Assembly: GCF_009796765.1 (NCBI RefSeq)
Contig: NZ_CP047023.1
Coordinates: 3,455,501-3,519,500, forward strand
Direction of reading: 5' to 3'
Length of the DNA stretch: 64,000 nt
DNA from: Paraglaciecola sp. L3A3
Lineage (GTDB): Bacteria > Pseudomonadota > Gammaproteobacteria > Enterobacterales > Alteromonadaceae
Numbering within the stretch: position 1 is the first letter of the stretch; every line of letters begins with the position of its first letter. A program made the translations under genes and the position numbers. Positions 15,900-25,545 of the stretch are shown one piece after another. The notes beneath the pieces were generated by a model that ran no database searches, had not been told where the DNA came from, and worked only from the letters and a program-made list of their open reading frames with translations.

Positions 15900-17291
15900 T
15901 TATTGAAATGAACCCAAAAAATCTTTAGCACTTGGTACCCAAGCTCGATTGTATTTTTGTACACCTGTATATTTGAAAAAGTTAACTTTACTTTGAGGAG
16001 CGATGGATTTTCCTCTTTTGTTAAGGGCGGCAGCAGAAGTATCAGGCCATTTACCCGAATCAATACGTTCTAGTACTACCTCAATACTGGTCACTAATTC
16101 AGCAAGACTAAAAGTACAGTGGCCCCAATTGTTTACATAAGCCGTGCGGAAAAAATCAGAATAACCATTTTTGACCACTAAGTCTTCGTAACCTTGGATT
16201 AGACTGGCGTAGACTAAACCATCACCCGCTGTATTCATGCGCAACATGGGTACTTTGGGCTTACCAATATGGGTACGTCCTGGAGCACTCCACCATTTTA
16301 TCGCTTCGGGATCAGCAGCGACTCGCTCAAAAGCATTTATTTTAGCTAAGTCACTTTCTAAGCTCCCATTGGCATTTTCATATAAAGCTTCGACCGCTTT
16401 TTTATAAAGTTTAGCTCCGTTGTTATAAGACTCTTTGTAATCTACTCCAACGTTCGATTTTAACTGCCCTGGTGCGGCGAGTTCTAACATAGTGGTACCG
16501 CCTGTACCTTTCATAGGTACTAAACGGACAATGCTTTGGTACATACTATTTTGTAGCGCTTCAATATCAGTTGGATCAGGCTTTTCCACTGGAGCCTGCC
16601 CCTTACCACCCCATGCAGGCCATTGGCCTATTGTGATAGCTAATGCAATTCGTGCTCGCCCTTCTGGCGTTTGTTGGGCGTCATCAATTGCTTTAATCCA
16701 TTTTTTACCTAAAGCATCTAATTCTTCTCGGCTATAAGCACCCAGATCTGCAATAGGTAAATCAGGAGCAATTAAGGCTTTTAAGACAAACATGCCATCC
16801 AAGTGGGTATTGGCCAACCAATGACTAGTTGAAGCGCACATGGCAATGGCTCCGTCGATTCTATCAGGATGAATTTCTGCCATACCCAAAGTGACTGTGC
16901 CGCCCCCCGAACACCCCATTTGAATAATGGTTTTAGCTTTACCAAAAGATTCTTCGAATATATCAAAAATGGTAATAAAATCATGAATTTCATGAGCAGG
17001 GTCGTAGTTTTGAAAACGCCCTTTTCGACGTTTAGTGCCCGACAAAGCGTAACCATGATCGAGTAAATACATACTTTTAACTGAATCAGCCCCCTTTATA
17101 TAATCAAAATCGTTAATTAATACGCCATTCCAGTTTTCTGGCACGCGGATCATATACTCGGTTTTTCGTATAGGCAGTTCGCCTTTAATCTCTTTAAATT
17201 TAACCGTTGACTCGGCGGCTGCACTTGACTTAGTTAAAAATCCAAGCAATAAACCCATAGTGATGATAAAAATTATGTTTGCTATTTTCAT
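15900..17291 (-). CDS. Secreted alpha/beta hydrolase, 463 residues
   Basis: An N-terminal signal segment (about residues 1-25, ending SSAAA) precedes an alpha/beta hydrolase. The nucleophile elbow is MGCSGGG (G-x-S-x-G), the likely acid lies in NTAGDGLVY and the histidine in NNWGHCTF. The protein is larger than simple esterases, with a helical cap from about residue 150 to 330. It could be a carbohydrate, feruloyl or tannase-like esterase, or a peptidase; the sequence does not decide. It lies downstream of a sulfatase in the same direction, but a strong terminator separates them, so it has its own promoter or depends on read-through. Confidence 0.75.
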   Translation of the reverse strand: MKIANIIFIITMGLLLGFLTKSSAAAESTVKFKEIKGELPIRKTEYMIRVPENWNGVLINDFDYIKGADSVKSMYLLDHGYALSGTKRRKGRFQNYDPAHEIHDFITIFDIFEESFGKAKTIIQMGCSGGGTVTLGMAEIHPDRIDGAIAMCASTSHWLANTHLDGMFVLKALIAPDLPIADLGAYSREELDALGKKWIKAIDDAQQTPEGRARIALAITIGQWPAWGGKGQAPVEKPDPTDIEALQNSMYQSIVRLVPMKGTGGTTMLELAAPGQLKSNVGVDYKESYNNGAKLYKKAVEALYENANGSLESDLAKINAFERVAADPEAIKWWSAPGRTHIGKPKVPMLRMNTAGDGLVYASLIQGYEDLVVKNGYSDFFRTAYVNNWGHCTFSLAELVTSIEVVLERIDSGKWPDTSAAALNKRGKSIAPQSKVNFFKYTGVQKYNRAWVPSAKDFLGSFQ

Positions 17292-17363
17292 GCTATTCCT
17301 TATTTATGCCGAGAAGCATATTTTTAACAGGCCTCGATATTTAACAATCTAAGCGACTTACAG

Positions 17364-17399
17364 AAAAGCAGAAGTGGGTAATCGACTTCTGCTTTTTTT
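17364..17399. terminator. Bidirectional terminator downstream of the sulfatase
   Basis: A 12-bp stem (AAAAGCAGAAGT / ACTTCTGCTTTT) with a 9-nt loop gives T runs on both strands. It lies 29 bp after the minus-strand sulfatase stop. Confidence 0.85.
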
Positions 17400-17427
17400 G
17401 TACCTGTAAGTAAGTCGTAAATCTCTT

Positions 17428-18936
17428 TTAGTCGATCACCACTTTTTCCACTTTTTTAGCTTTTTCTACTAATTCTTGATGTAAATCTTTATAGAAATTC
17501 AACCGCACTTTTTGGTATTGCCCTGCATCCAACAAAACGTTGTTAGTATTATTGTCATTCCAATTATTCCAAAGCTTAGCTAACTCTTTACGCTTAGCAG
17601 GGTTGTTTTGCAGAATATTGTTTTTCTCGTATGGATCATTTTCCATATCGTACAGTTCAATACCTTGATCTTTGGCATTCATCAAATATTTAGCATCTAA
17701 TGTGCGTACTGCCCATTGTGTCGCCTCTCGGCGCCAAAATAGCGCATCATGTGGTGATCCTTGCTTTTCTCCATTGACATAAGGGATCAGGTTTTTACCT
17801 TCAAGTTTATGACCAGAGGTATCTCCCTTACCTAAAGCAACAGCAGTCGCAGCGATATCTAGAGACGACACTAAACCGTCAAATTCTCCTGATTTTTTAA
17901 TACCTGCGGGCCAGTGCACAATAAACGGCACGTGTGAGCCCCCTTCACGCATGCTGCCTTTACCATCGCGAAATTTACCACTATCACTAAATAGCTTGCC
18001 TTTACTCTTCTTTTTGTAATCCATACCCGCTAGAGGCGCAGCCGCTCCGTTGTCTGATAAAAAGAATATAAGTGTATTATCAAACTTACCCGAAGCTTTT
18101 AACGAATCTACAACCATGCCTATACCTCTATCCATTTCATCTACCATAGCTGCATATATTTGACGGGTTTTGTTTTTGATATGGCTATATTTTTTGATAG
18201 TTTCGGCTGGCGCTTCTAAAGGTAAGTGCGGTGCGTTATATGCCAAATAAAGCATAAACGGCTTGTCTGCTTGTGAAACAAATTTAGCAGCATCGCGGCT
18301 TAACTGAGTGGTTAAGTACTCGGTAAACTCAGCAGTATTGTCGTTGCGTTGTAATGGCCAAATACTACCTTCGTTGGCAGAGTAATGCGTTTGGCTTGGA
18401 TTTTTTTCTGACCAAAGAGGCGTAGTTGTGGTGACGTTTTTAGGAAAATAAGTATGTCCACCGGCTAAGAAACCAAAGAAATAATCAAATCCACGATTGT
18501 GAGGATGATACTTTTGATTACCACCTAAATGCCATTTGCCAATAATTCCCGTGTTATAACCTGCCTTCTGCAGGCGAGTGGCAAAAGTTTGCTCGGTTAA
18601 AGGCAAACCACTAAATTCATCATAAAAAGAATTGGTGACGTTAATTTCCATACCAAAACGAGCTTGATACCGGCCAGTAATCAACCCAGCACGAGAAGGC
18701 CCACATACAGGGTGTGTCACATAACCATTGGTCATTTTTACGCCATTGTTAGCCAATGCATCTAGGTTTGGAGTAAAAATATCTTTAGCCCCGGTAAAAC
18801 CTAAATCGGCATAACCTAGATCGTCTGCCATAATCACCAAAATATTCGGACGAGTATCGGTTGCTGCAAAACTGGCAGTGCTAATAAATGTTGTCAGGCA
18901 CAAAACTGAAAACAGTTTAGTTGCTAAATTAATCAT
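17428..18936 (-). CDS. Secreted sulfatase (S1 family), 502 residues
   Basis: A signal peptide (about residues 1-25, ASFAA) leads to a canonical type I sulfatase: metal site VIMADDLGYADLG, signature CGPSRAGLITG with formylglycine cysteine 78, KWHLGG, and FFLSDNGAAAP followed by REGGSHVPFIVHWP. It resembles the arylsulfatase A/B and N-acetylgalactosamine sulfatase-like branch of marine polysaccharide loci. It acts in the periplasm. It is divergent from the ketose-epimerase-like gene across 128 bp, which suggests a shared promoter region. Confidence 0.93.
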   Translation of the reverse strand: MINLATKLFSVLCLTTFISTASFAATDTRPNILVIMADDLGYADLGFTGAKDIFTPNLDALANNGVKMTNGYVTHPVCGPSRAGLITGRYQARFGMEINVTNSFYDEFSGLPLTEQTFATRLQKAGYNTGIIGKWHLGGNQKYHPHNRGFDYFFGFLAGGHTYFPKNVTTTTPLWSEKNPSQTHYSANEGSIWPLQRNDNTAEFTEYLTTQLSRDAAKFVSQADKPFMLYLAYNAPHLPLEAPAETIKKYSHIKNKTRQIYAAMVDEMDRGIGMVVDSLKASGKFDNTLIFFLSDNGAAAPLAGMDYKKKSKGKLFSDSGKFRDGKGSMREGGSHVPFIVHWPAGIKKSGEFDGLVSSLDIAATAVALGKGDTSGHKLEGKNLIPYVNGEKQGSPHDALFWRREATQWAVRTLDAKYLMNAKDQGIELYDMENDPYEKNNILQNNPAKRKELAKLWNNWNDNNTNNVLLDAGQYQKVRLNFYKDLHQELVEKAKKVEKVVID

Positions 18937-19064
18937 ATTTTACCCCCAAGATAAATTTCTTATATAAAAAAAGTAAATTAAATATAAATCATTAAAAGTA
19001 ACTATCAATAATTTTTACATTCCTTTACATTGTGCATCAGCTCACTAACTCGCTTGGAGGATAA

Positions 19065-19907
19065 ATGAAATTCGGAATTAACTTTTTGTTATGGACAACA
19101 CATGTTGCAGAACAACATTTTCACTTATTTCCATTACTCAAAAAAGCCGGTTTTGATGGTGTTGAAATACCTTTAACTATTGGTAACACCGCTCATTACC
19201 AAAAAATACAACAAGTATTAGCTGATGAAGGTTTAGCCTGTACTACAACCTCAAATTGCTGCCCAGACAAAAACCTCATTTCTACTGATGCTAAAATCAG
19301 GCAAGCAGGCCTAGATCATTTAAAGTGGGCGATTAACTGTAATCAAGCCTTAGGCAGTCAAATATTAGGCGGACCTATTCATTCCTCCCCAGGAGTTTTT
19401 AGCGGTATGGCAGCAAGTATTCAAGAACAAGACTGGTGTATAGAAAACCTGACTAAAGCAGCCAGTTACGCAGAAGCAGCCAATGTCACACTTTGCCTAG
19501 AATTTTTAAATCGATTTGAATGTTACTTGATGAATACCACCGCTCAAGCCAAATTTATTGCCGATAGGGTTAACTCCCCTTTTGTGGGTATTCATTACGA
19601 CACTCACCATGCTCATCTAGAAGAGTCAAACCTTACAACAGCAATTCAAACGGGTGCTAGTAGTATCAAGCATGTGCATTTCTCCGAAAGCCACCGAGGA
19701 ATGTTAGGCCAAGGATTAGTAGATTGGCAGACTAACGTGCATGCGTTGAAAAGTATTGGATACGATGGCTGGGTAACAATCGAAGCTTTCACAAATAAAG
19801 TAGAAGGACTAGCCAGTGCATTACATATCACCCGCCCATTAATTGACAACGAATTAGATGCTGCTGTTGGTGGCCTTAAGTTGATACGCGGCTTATTTAA
19901 TAATTGA
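19065..19907 (+). CDS. TIM-barrel sugar isomerase/epimerase (ketose 3-epimerase type)
   Basis: This 280-residue protein belongs to the xylose-isomerase-like TIM barrels. Four metal ligands can be placed: Glu 146 (CLEFLNRFE), Asp 179 (HYDTHHAH), His 205 (HVHFSE) and Glu 240 (WVTIEAF). Their spacing (33, 26 and 35) equals that of D-tagatose/D-psicose 3-epimerases (Glu152, Asp185, His211, Glu246). That fits epimerisation of a ketose at C3, although hydroxypyruvate isomerases and related enzymes share the fold. No signal peptide is present, so it acts in the cytoplasm. A GGAGG ribosome site precedes the ATG. Its place beside sulfatases and GH117 suggests a step in catabolism of the released sugar. 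Confidence 0.82.
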   Translation: MKFGINFLLWTTHVAEQHFHLFPLLKKAGFDGVEIPLTIGNTAHYQKIQQVLADEGLACTTTSNCCPDKNLISTDAKIRQAGLDHLKWAINCNQALGSQILGGPIHSSPGVFSGMAASIQEQDWCIENLTKAASYAEAANVTLCLEFLNRFECYLMNTTAQAKFIADRVNSPFVGIHYDTHHAHLEESNLTTAIQTGASSIKHVHFSESHRGMLGQGLVDWQTNVHALKSIGYDGWVTIEAFTNKVEGLASALHITRPLIDNELDAAVGGLKLIRGLFNN

Positions 19908-19912
19908 TAAAT

Positions 19913-20242
19913 ACCAATCCACATTGATAGTTGATCTCTCAGAATGCATTCCGCGGCTTTAGAACAAGGCGTCGGTGTACTTCAGGCATCCTGCCTTTCG
20001 CTAAAGCGAGCAAAAGTGTTCCAGACATTTTTGTGTAGGAATGGTTGCTCGCTTTTAAATACCGAAAACGCAGGGCCCCAGCCGCTGGGGCATTCCTTAC
20101 AGGCGAGTTTTAAATGAGCTTACTCTGGGTTGATCGAACTCAAAAGAGCACTGGCTTTTCTTTAATAAAAAGATTCATTCAAGCGCTTTGATTAAGCTCA
20201 TTTAAACTCTCGCTGAGTGCACACTTATCAATGTGGATTGGT
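19913..20242. mobile_element. MITE-like element, 330 bp, with terminal inverted repeats and target duplication
   Basis: The ends are perfect 17-bp inverted repeats ACCAATCCACATTGATA (19913-19929) and its complement (20226-20242). The element is flanked by direct repeats ATAAAT (19907-19912 and 20243-20248), the expected target-site duplication. No coding frame is present. Inside are further inverted repeats: a subterminal pair near 20103-20122 and 20192-20212, a GCCCCAGC / GCTGGGGC stem near 20077-20093, and paired GCTCGCTT/AAGCGAGC segments. It is a non-autonomous element that would need a transposase in trans. A degraded relative lies at 27631-27681. Confidence 0.8.
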
Positions 20243-20420
20243 ATAAATATTGGTTTACGACCCAATACCGCCGGTAACTAATAGTGCTTCAGAAGGTCTT
20301 AATGCCCATCGTCAACAAATTACAATTTTGCCTGTCATTCACTATTCATTTATACTAATTATCCATATAATTCTATAGCTCATACTAACGTGCTGCTTTA
20401 GTCCTAATAGGACATTAATC

Positions 20421-23400
20421 ATGGCAAAAAATTTTACGTTCGGACTCAGGGCTAAAACAACACTGATATTAGGTAGTCTATTAGTTTCTGCACTCCTTGT
20501 AATCAGTTATGCCAGTAACTGGCAATCAAAGCAACTTGCCGAAACTAGTTTGCTTGAATTAGAACAAAGTAAAAACTTAGTTCTTAAAGATACGATTGAA
20601 TTAGTATTAGAAACCCATCGACATAACCTACTAGCGTTACGTGATGTGCCTCCGGTACAAGCTATTATAAGGGCTAAAGCCAATAACGGACTTGACCCAA
20701 TGAGTGGAGATACTTTAGATGACTGGCGTCAACGTTTAGCTATTATTTTAACCGGTTTTGTCAACAATCATGCAAAATATCAACAAATTAGATTCATTGA
20801 TATAAATGGCAATGAGCTAGTTAATGTTCAGCACGTTTTGAATGATGTGGTAGAAGTCCTCGCAGACAATAAACTTCAAAACAAAGCTGACTCTATTTAT
20901 TTTAAAGAAGCAATAAAATTAGCATCAGCTGAAACCTACTATGCCGATGTCAGCTTAAACCGAGAACATGGTGTCATTCAACTCCCCTATTTGCCAGTAT
21001 TAAGGATGGCGACTCCTGTTTTTAGCGCTAATGGTAAAGTGGCTGCTGTTATGGTTTTAAACTTATCTACCGAACAACTTTTTCAAAACATTATTTCTGA
21101 AACCAATGGCTCCAGACGAGCAATAGTTGACGAGCAAGGTATTTTTATAAAAAATTCCGACACATCAAAAACATTCGGCAAAGATCTAGGCATTGACTAC
21201 AAACTCAGTAGCGAAGAGCCTTATATGGCTGAAGCAATCCTCAGTCAGGATTCGTTCATACGTTATGACGAAAGTGATAAAGAATTGGAAGGGTTTGATA
21301 AAATATTTTTTTCACCCCATGATAGATCACGTTATTGGGTGCTAACTTTCCATATTCCAGAACACCTAGTATTTTCAAAGATCACTACATCTTTACAAAA
21401 CATATTAATATTCAGTTTGATCATAGGTATTTTATCAATCGTTTTTTTTATCTGGTATGTTTCACGAAAAATATTAACCCCAGTGGTGACTATGGCGAAA
21501 GCTTGCGAACGCTTTAAGGCAGGCGATTTAACTGTACGCTTAGATACTGCAACTGTTAATGACGAAATTCTAACTTTATATAAAGGTATTAATACCTTTG
21601 TAGAAAATCAACAACAAGCCACTACCCTACTGAATAATGAAGTGAGTGCGCAGACCAAACGATTATCTGCTGTTATAGATAACATTGTAGACGGCATAAT
21701 TACCATTAATCAAAGAGGGCTTATTGAATCTATCAATCCCGCGGCTAGAAAAATGTTTGGCTATACCGAAAAAGAAGTGGTAGGTCAAAATGTCAAAATA
21801 TTAATGCCTGAACCCTATCACAGTGAACATGATGAATATTTAGATAACCACCTTAGAACTGGTGAAAAGAAACTTATTGGGATCGCAAGAGTTGTTATTG
21901 GGCAACGTAAAGATGGCTCAACTTTTCCTATGGATCTAGGCGTGAGTGAGCTTGTTATCGACAATGCTAAACACTTTGTTGGTATCACACGCGATACAAC
22001 TGAGCGTCACGAAGCAGAAATGGCTTTAAATCAAGCTAAACAGACAGCTGAACAGGCGAGCTTAGCAAAAAGTGAATTTCTGGCGAATATGAGCCACGAG
22101 ATACGTACCCCAATGAATGGAGTAATAGGCATGACCAATCTATTACTCGATACTAAGTTAAATTCGCAACAATTCGACTTTGCGAAAATAGTACAAAGCA
22201 GCGCCAAATCACTACTTGCGATCATCAATGATATTCTTGATTTTTCCAAGGTGGAAGCCGGTATGTTAGAAATGGAGGCTATAGAATTCGACATGGGGTT
22301 ATTACTGGCTGAATTTGGCAGTAATATAGCTATTCGTGCTCACGACAAAGGACTAGAATTTGTCTGCCCCGCAAACCCAGTACAAGATCAATGGTACAAG
22401 TCTGATCCCGGACGTATTAGGCAGGTTCTCAACAATTTGGTAGGTAACGCTATTAAGTTTACTTCAAAGGGAGAGATAGCCGTTTATTATAGCGTTCAGC
22501 AAAAAACTGAAACCAATACGAAGATGCTGATTGAAGTGACCGATACTGGTATAGGTTTGAAAGCTGAGCAACAAGCAAGACTTTTTGAACGCTTTAGTCA
22601 AGCCGATGGGACAACAACTCGCCAATATGGTGGCACTGGATTAGGTCTCGCTATTAGTAAACAATTAGTCGAACTAATGGGCGGAGAGATCGGTATAAAA
22701 AGTATAGAAGGTAAAGGCTCTACATTCTGGTTTACACTAGACCTTGAAAATGCGTCCGTTGCAACCGAGTTGCCAGAGGTAGAGCTTGGCGGCCAAAAAG
22801 TATTAGTCGTAGATGATAATCTTACCAACCGTACCTTACTTGATCATTTGCTGACAAACTGGCAAGTCGAGCATACTGTAGTCGACAGTGCCAAAGCCGC
22901 TTTAAAAACATTGTCTGCTGCGGTTGAGCAAAAACAACCTTTCGATATCGCAATCATTGATATGCAAATGCCACATATGGATGGTGCTCAATTAGGTGCA
23001 ATGATTAAAAGCACGCCAGAATTATCTGCCACTCTGCTGATGATGTTGACATCTCAGGGACAAAAAGGAGATGGAAAAAAACTCAAAGAAGCTGGATTTA
23101 GCGCATATCTAAAAAAACCTGTCGATCAATCTATTCTACACAATTCACTTATGCAAGTTGCTGGGCTAACAAATGATGACGCCCCACTACTCACATCATA
23201 TAACACAAGGAAAAAGCCACAATTTAAAGCTAGAGTATTAGTTGTTGAAGATAACGTTATTAACCAAATAGTTGCGCAATCTTTATTAGAACAATTTGGG
23301 ATCCGAGCTGATGTAGCTGCAAATGGTGAAGAGGCCTTAATTGCATTAAAAACCTTGCCTTATGACCTAGTATTTATGGATTGTCAAATGCCAGTGATGG

Positions 23401-23609
23401 ATGGATTTGAAGCTAGCCGTAACATTCGAAACCCAAAATCAAAAGTTTGCGATTGTGATATCCCAATCGTAGCCATGACCGCCAATACTATGCAAGGCGA
23501 TAGAGATAAATGTCTCGCAGCAGGTATGAATGACTTTATCTCCAAACCAGTTGAAACAATAAGGCTTCAACAAGTATTGGAGCAATGGTTACCGAAAAAT
23601 CAGGCTTGA
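20421..23609 (+). CDS. Hybrid sensor histidine kinase with Cache, HAMP, PAS and two receiver domains
   Basis: The 1062-residue protein has a first membrane span (about residues 10-27), a large periplasmic Cache-type sensor (30-310), a second span (323-345), HAMP (350-400), a PAS domain (410-530, MFGYTEKEVVGQNVKILMP), HisKA with phospho-acceptor His 559 (SHEIRTPMNG), HATPase (NNLVGNAIKFT, DTGIGL), REC1 with Asp 847 (IIDMQMPHMDG) and REC2 with Asp 987 (FMDCQMPVMDG). There is no Hpt domain at the end and no response regulator next door, so the relay must pass to a separate Hpt protein. The signal is unknown; Cache domains bind small metabolites. Confidence 0.93.
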   Translation: MAKNFTFGLRAKTTLILGSLLVSALLVISYASNWQSKQLAETSLLELEQSKNLVLKDTIELVLETHRHNLLALRDVPPVQAIIRAKANNGLDPMSGDTLDDWRQRLAIILTGFVNNHAKYQQIRFIDINGNELVNVQHVLNDVVEVLADNKLQNKADSIYFKEAIKLASAETYYADVSLNREHGVIQLPYLPVLRMATPVFSANGKVAAVMVLNLSTEQLFQNIISETNGSRRAIVDEQGIFIKNSDTSKTFGKDLGIDYKLSSEEPYMAEAILSQDSFIRYDESDKELEGFDKIFFSPHDRSRYWVLTFHIPEHLVFSKITTSLQNILIFSLIIGILSIVFFIWYVSRKILTPVVTMAKACERFKAGDLTVRLDTATVNDEILTLYKGINTFVENQQQATTLLNNEVSAQTKRLSAVIDNIVDGIITINQRGLIESINPAARKMFGYTEKEVVGQNVKILMPEPYHSEHDEYLDNHLRTGEKKLIGIARVVIGQRKDGSTFPMDLGVSELVIDNAKHFVGITRDTTERHEAEMALNQAKQTAEQASLAKSEFLANMSHEIRTPMNGVIGMTNLLLDTKLNSQQFDFAKIVQSSAKSLLAIINDILDFSKVEAGMLEMEAIEFDMGLLLAEFGSNIAIRAHDKGLEFVCPANPVQDQWYKSDPGRIRQVLNNLVGNAIKFTSKGEIAVYYSVQQKTETNTKMLIEVTDTGIGLKAEQQARLFERFSQADGTTTRQYGGTGLGLAISKQLVELMGGEIGIKSIEGKGSTFWFTLDLENASVATELPEVELGGQKVLVVDDNLTNRTLLDHLLTNWQVEHTVVDSAKAALKTLSAAVEQKQPFDIAIIDMQMPHMDGAQLGAMIKSTPELSATLLMMLTSQGQKGDGKKLKEAGFSAYLKKPVDQSILHNSLMQVAGLTNDDAPLLTSYNTRKKPQFKARVLVVEDNVINQIVAQSLLEQFGIRADVAANGEEALIALKTLPYDLVFMDCQMPVMDGFEASRNIRNPKSKVCDCDIPIVAMTANTMQGDRDKCLAAGMNDFISKPVETIRLQQVLEQWLPKNQA

Positions 23610-23615
23610 GTCCCC

Positions 23616-23666
23616 CCTAATTTTGCTGGTAATTAGGAGTGCTTAGCAAGTTTATAATTGCTAGGC
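23616..23666. terminator. Two tandem hairpins between convergent genes
   Basis: CCTAATT / AATTAGG (23616-23637) and GCTTAGCAA / TTGCTAGGC (23641-23666, one G-T pair) lie in the 62 bp between the kinase and HDOD genes. No T run follows, so the termination role is inferred from position. Confidence 0.45.
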
Positions 23667-23671
23667 TGAAA

Positions 23672-24820
23672 TTATTGCTGTAGGTCTAAACTTTGCAGTA
23701 AAAATTGTTTTGCGTCATCTCGAAGTTTAGTCTCTGCCAACAACTCAGTGAGTTCGCTAGGCTCAATGTGACCATCTTGATAAGACAAACTAATTTCACT
23801 AATAAGATTGGCTTCAAACAAGGTTGCAGCAAGAGGATCGAGTTTATCCATAGTGGAATGCATATCAAGTTGCTCTTGTACTACATTAATGATCATCGAG
23901 GGCATATCCCATATTTTCATTAACTCGACACTTAAACGCATGGATTTTTCACTCAGAAATTTCTTAAAGACTAGAGAATCTTGTTTAAAATTTGGGTCGA
24001 TAGTTTTGAAAGCTTCAACCATAAACTGAAAAATTACCACTTTACCCAAATCATGCATTAAACCTATGGTATATGCAGCATCCGCATTTTGTTTGCGCTG
24101 TCTGGCTAATGTTTTAGCAATACTAGCGACATCTTGGCTATGAGACCAAATTTTTTCACCGAAGGTTTTAAAATAAATTGGCTTTTGTTGACAAATATTC
24201 TTGATGAATCGATTAAGCACAAATTCTTTGATATCGTTCGCACCTATAAACATAAAAGCTTGTTGCAAGTTAGTGATCTCTTTATCACCTCGTTTATAAG
24301 CTGGGCTATTAGCTTTTTTCATTAATTCGGTGACAATACTTGGCTCTTTTTCTACCACCTTAATAAACGCCTGCAGATCAAAGTCAGGATCATTCAATAA
24401 ATTGGTTAAAGCCATCACTGATTGTGGCAACACGGGGAAATGAGTTAACACATGTTCGGGAGATTTAAGAGCATGATTCACCCGAGTTAAAATATATTGT
24501 TCAATTGGATTTAAAGTGGTGCTAGTCTGTGATGGTCCGAGCAAATAATCGTAAAACAAAAAATCTAATCGATTTAAGGAATTAACAGTAATAGTAACAG
24601 TACTTTTAGGAATTTTTATATTATCTACGATTGATTGGTCCGAGGCTTGACTCACACCGTTTTCAACCTTACTTGCTAGGTTAGTATTACTCGAAGCACC
24701 TATTATTTCTTTTTGCGTATTTATAGGCCTAGATTCAAGGGAATCAACACCACTGTCGCTATTTTGGGTATTCGTTAATCCCTTACGTCTAAAAAGGCGT
24801 GATATTAATTTTTCAAACAT
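23672..24820 (-). CDS. HDOD domain signalling protein
   Basis: The 382-residue protein has a variable polar N-terminus (about residues 1-110) and an HDOD domain from about 115 to 330 (MALTNLLNDPDFDLQAF, EITNLQQAFMFIGANDIKEF, YTIGLMHDLGKVVIFQF). HDOD domains are HD-related but usually lack the full catalytic set and take part in signalling, motility and stress responses. No second effector domain is seen. The gene is convergent with the hybrid kinase; a shared pathway is possible but only inferred. Confidence 0.85.
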   Translation of the reverse strand: MFEKLISRLFRRKGLTNTQNSDSGVDSLESRPINTQKEIIGASSNTNLASKVENGVSQASDQSIVDNIKIPKSTVTITVNSLNRLDFLFYDYLLGPSQTSTTLNPIEQYILTRVNHALKSPEHVLTHFPVLPQSVMALTNLLNDPDFDLQAFIKVVEKEPSIVTELMKKANSPAYKRGDKEITNLQQAFMFIGANDIKEFVLNRFIKNICQQKPIYFKTFGEKIWSHSQDVASIAKTLARQRKQNADAAYTIGLMHDLGKVVIFQFMVEAFKTIDPNFKQDSLVFKKFLSEKSMRLSVELMKIWDMPSMIINVVQEQLDMHSTMDKLDPLAATLFEANLISEISLSYQDGHIEPSELTELLAETKLRDDAKQFLLQSLDLQQ

Positions 24821-24983
24821 GCTTCAAATCAATCCAACAGAATCAAGATTCAATATCTCAGTTTAATACAAATATAATCATATTATACTGAGTGTCATTT
24901 TCATGGCTAAAGATTACCATGCCATAAAATAAATATCCCTTTGATTTAGTTAAATTATCTGTCAAATCTTTGCTATTTGTCTG

Positions 24984-25545
24984 TTAATTCAAATCTCGCC
25001 ACCAAGCCCTTCTGCAATGACTGGTTTTAATATCAATAGGTTCACCAACAATAGGCATAATAATATCCACATTAGCTTGTTCAGCCAAACGAATGATTCG
25101 CTCAAAAGGTTCGTGCCAAGGATGAAAAGCTAAATCAAAAGCACCATTGAAACAGGCAACATTATTTACCTTTCACTTCAATATGCGCTTGTAAGCTTTG
25201 CTCTGGTGTCATATGCACATCTAGCCAATCTTTGTCAAAGCACCGGTTTCAATTAGAGTTAAATCGAACGGCCCGTACTTTTCGCCTATTTTGGTAAAAC
25301 CATCAAAGTAACCGCTGTCTCCACTATAAAACAAATGAGTATTCTTGATATTTAATTACCCAAGAACTCCACAGGGTTTAATTACCATCACTTAGCCCTA
25401 TGCCAGAAAAGTATTGAGCAGACGTTGAGGTTAGTGTTAGTTCGCCAACATTAAACCGACTGCTGCCAATCTAATTCTAAAATATTATTTGACTCAACTC
25501 CCCAATCAACTATGTCTCTCTCCAATCCTAACAGAACAACAAATG
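24984..25545 (-). pseudogene. Decayed metallo-beta-lactamase-fold hydrolase
   Basis: Read on the minus strand, segments in different frames line up with the MBL-fold family that includes NAPE-PLD/UlaG-like enzymes: LGLERDIVDWGV, NILELDWQQSV, QYFSGIGLSD, TLWSSWVI, FYSGDSGYFDGFTKIGEKYG, DWLDVHMTPEQSLQAHIEVK and GAFDLAFHPWHEPFERI, ending WWRDLN before a stop. At least three or four frame breaks or stops interrupt it, and the metal-binding HxHxDH region at the N-terminus is missing. The gene is dead. Confidence 0.75.
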
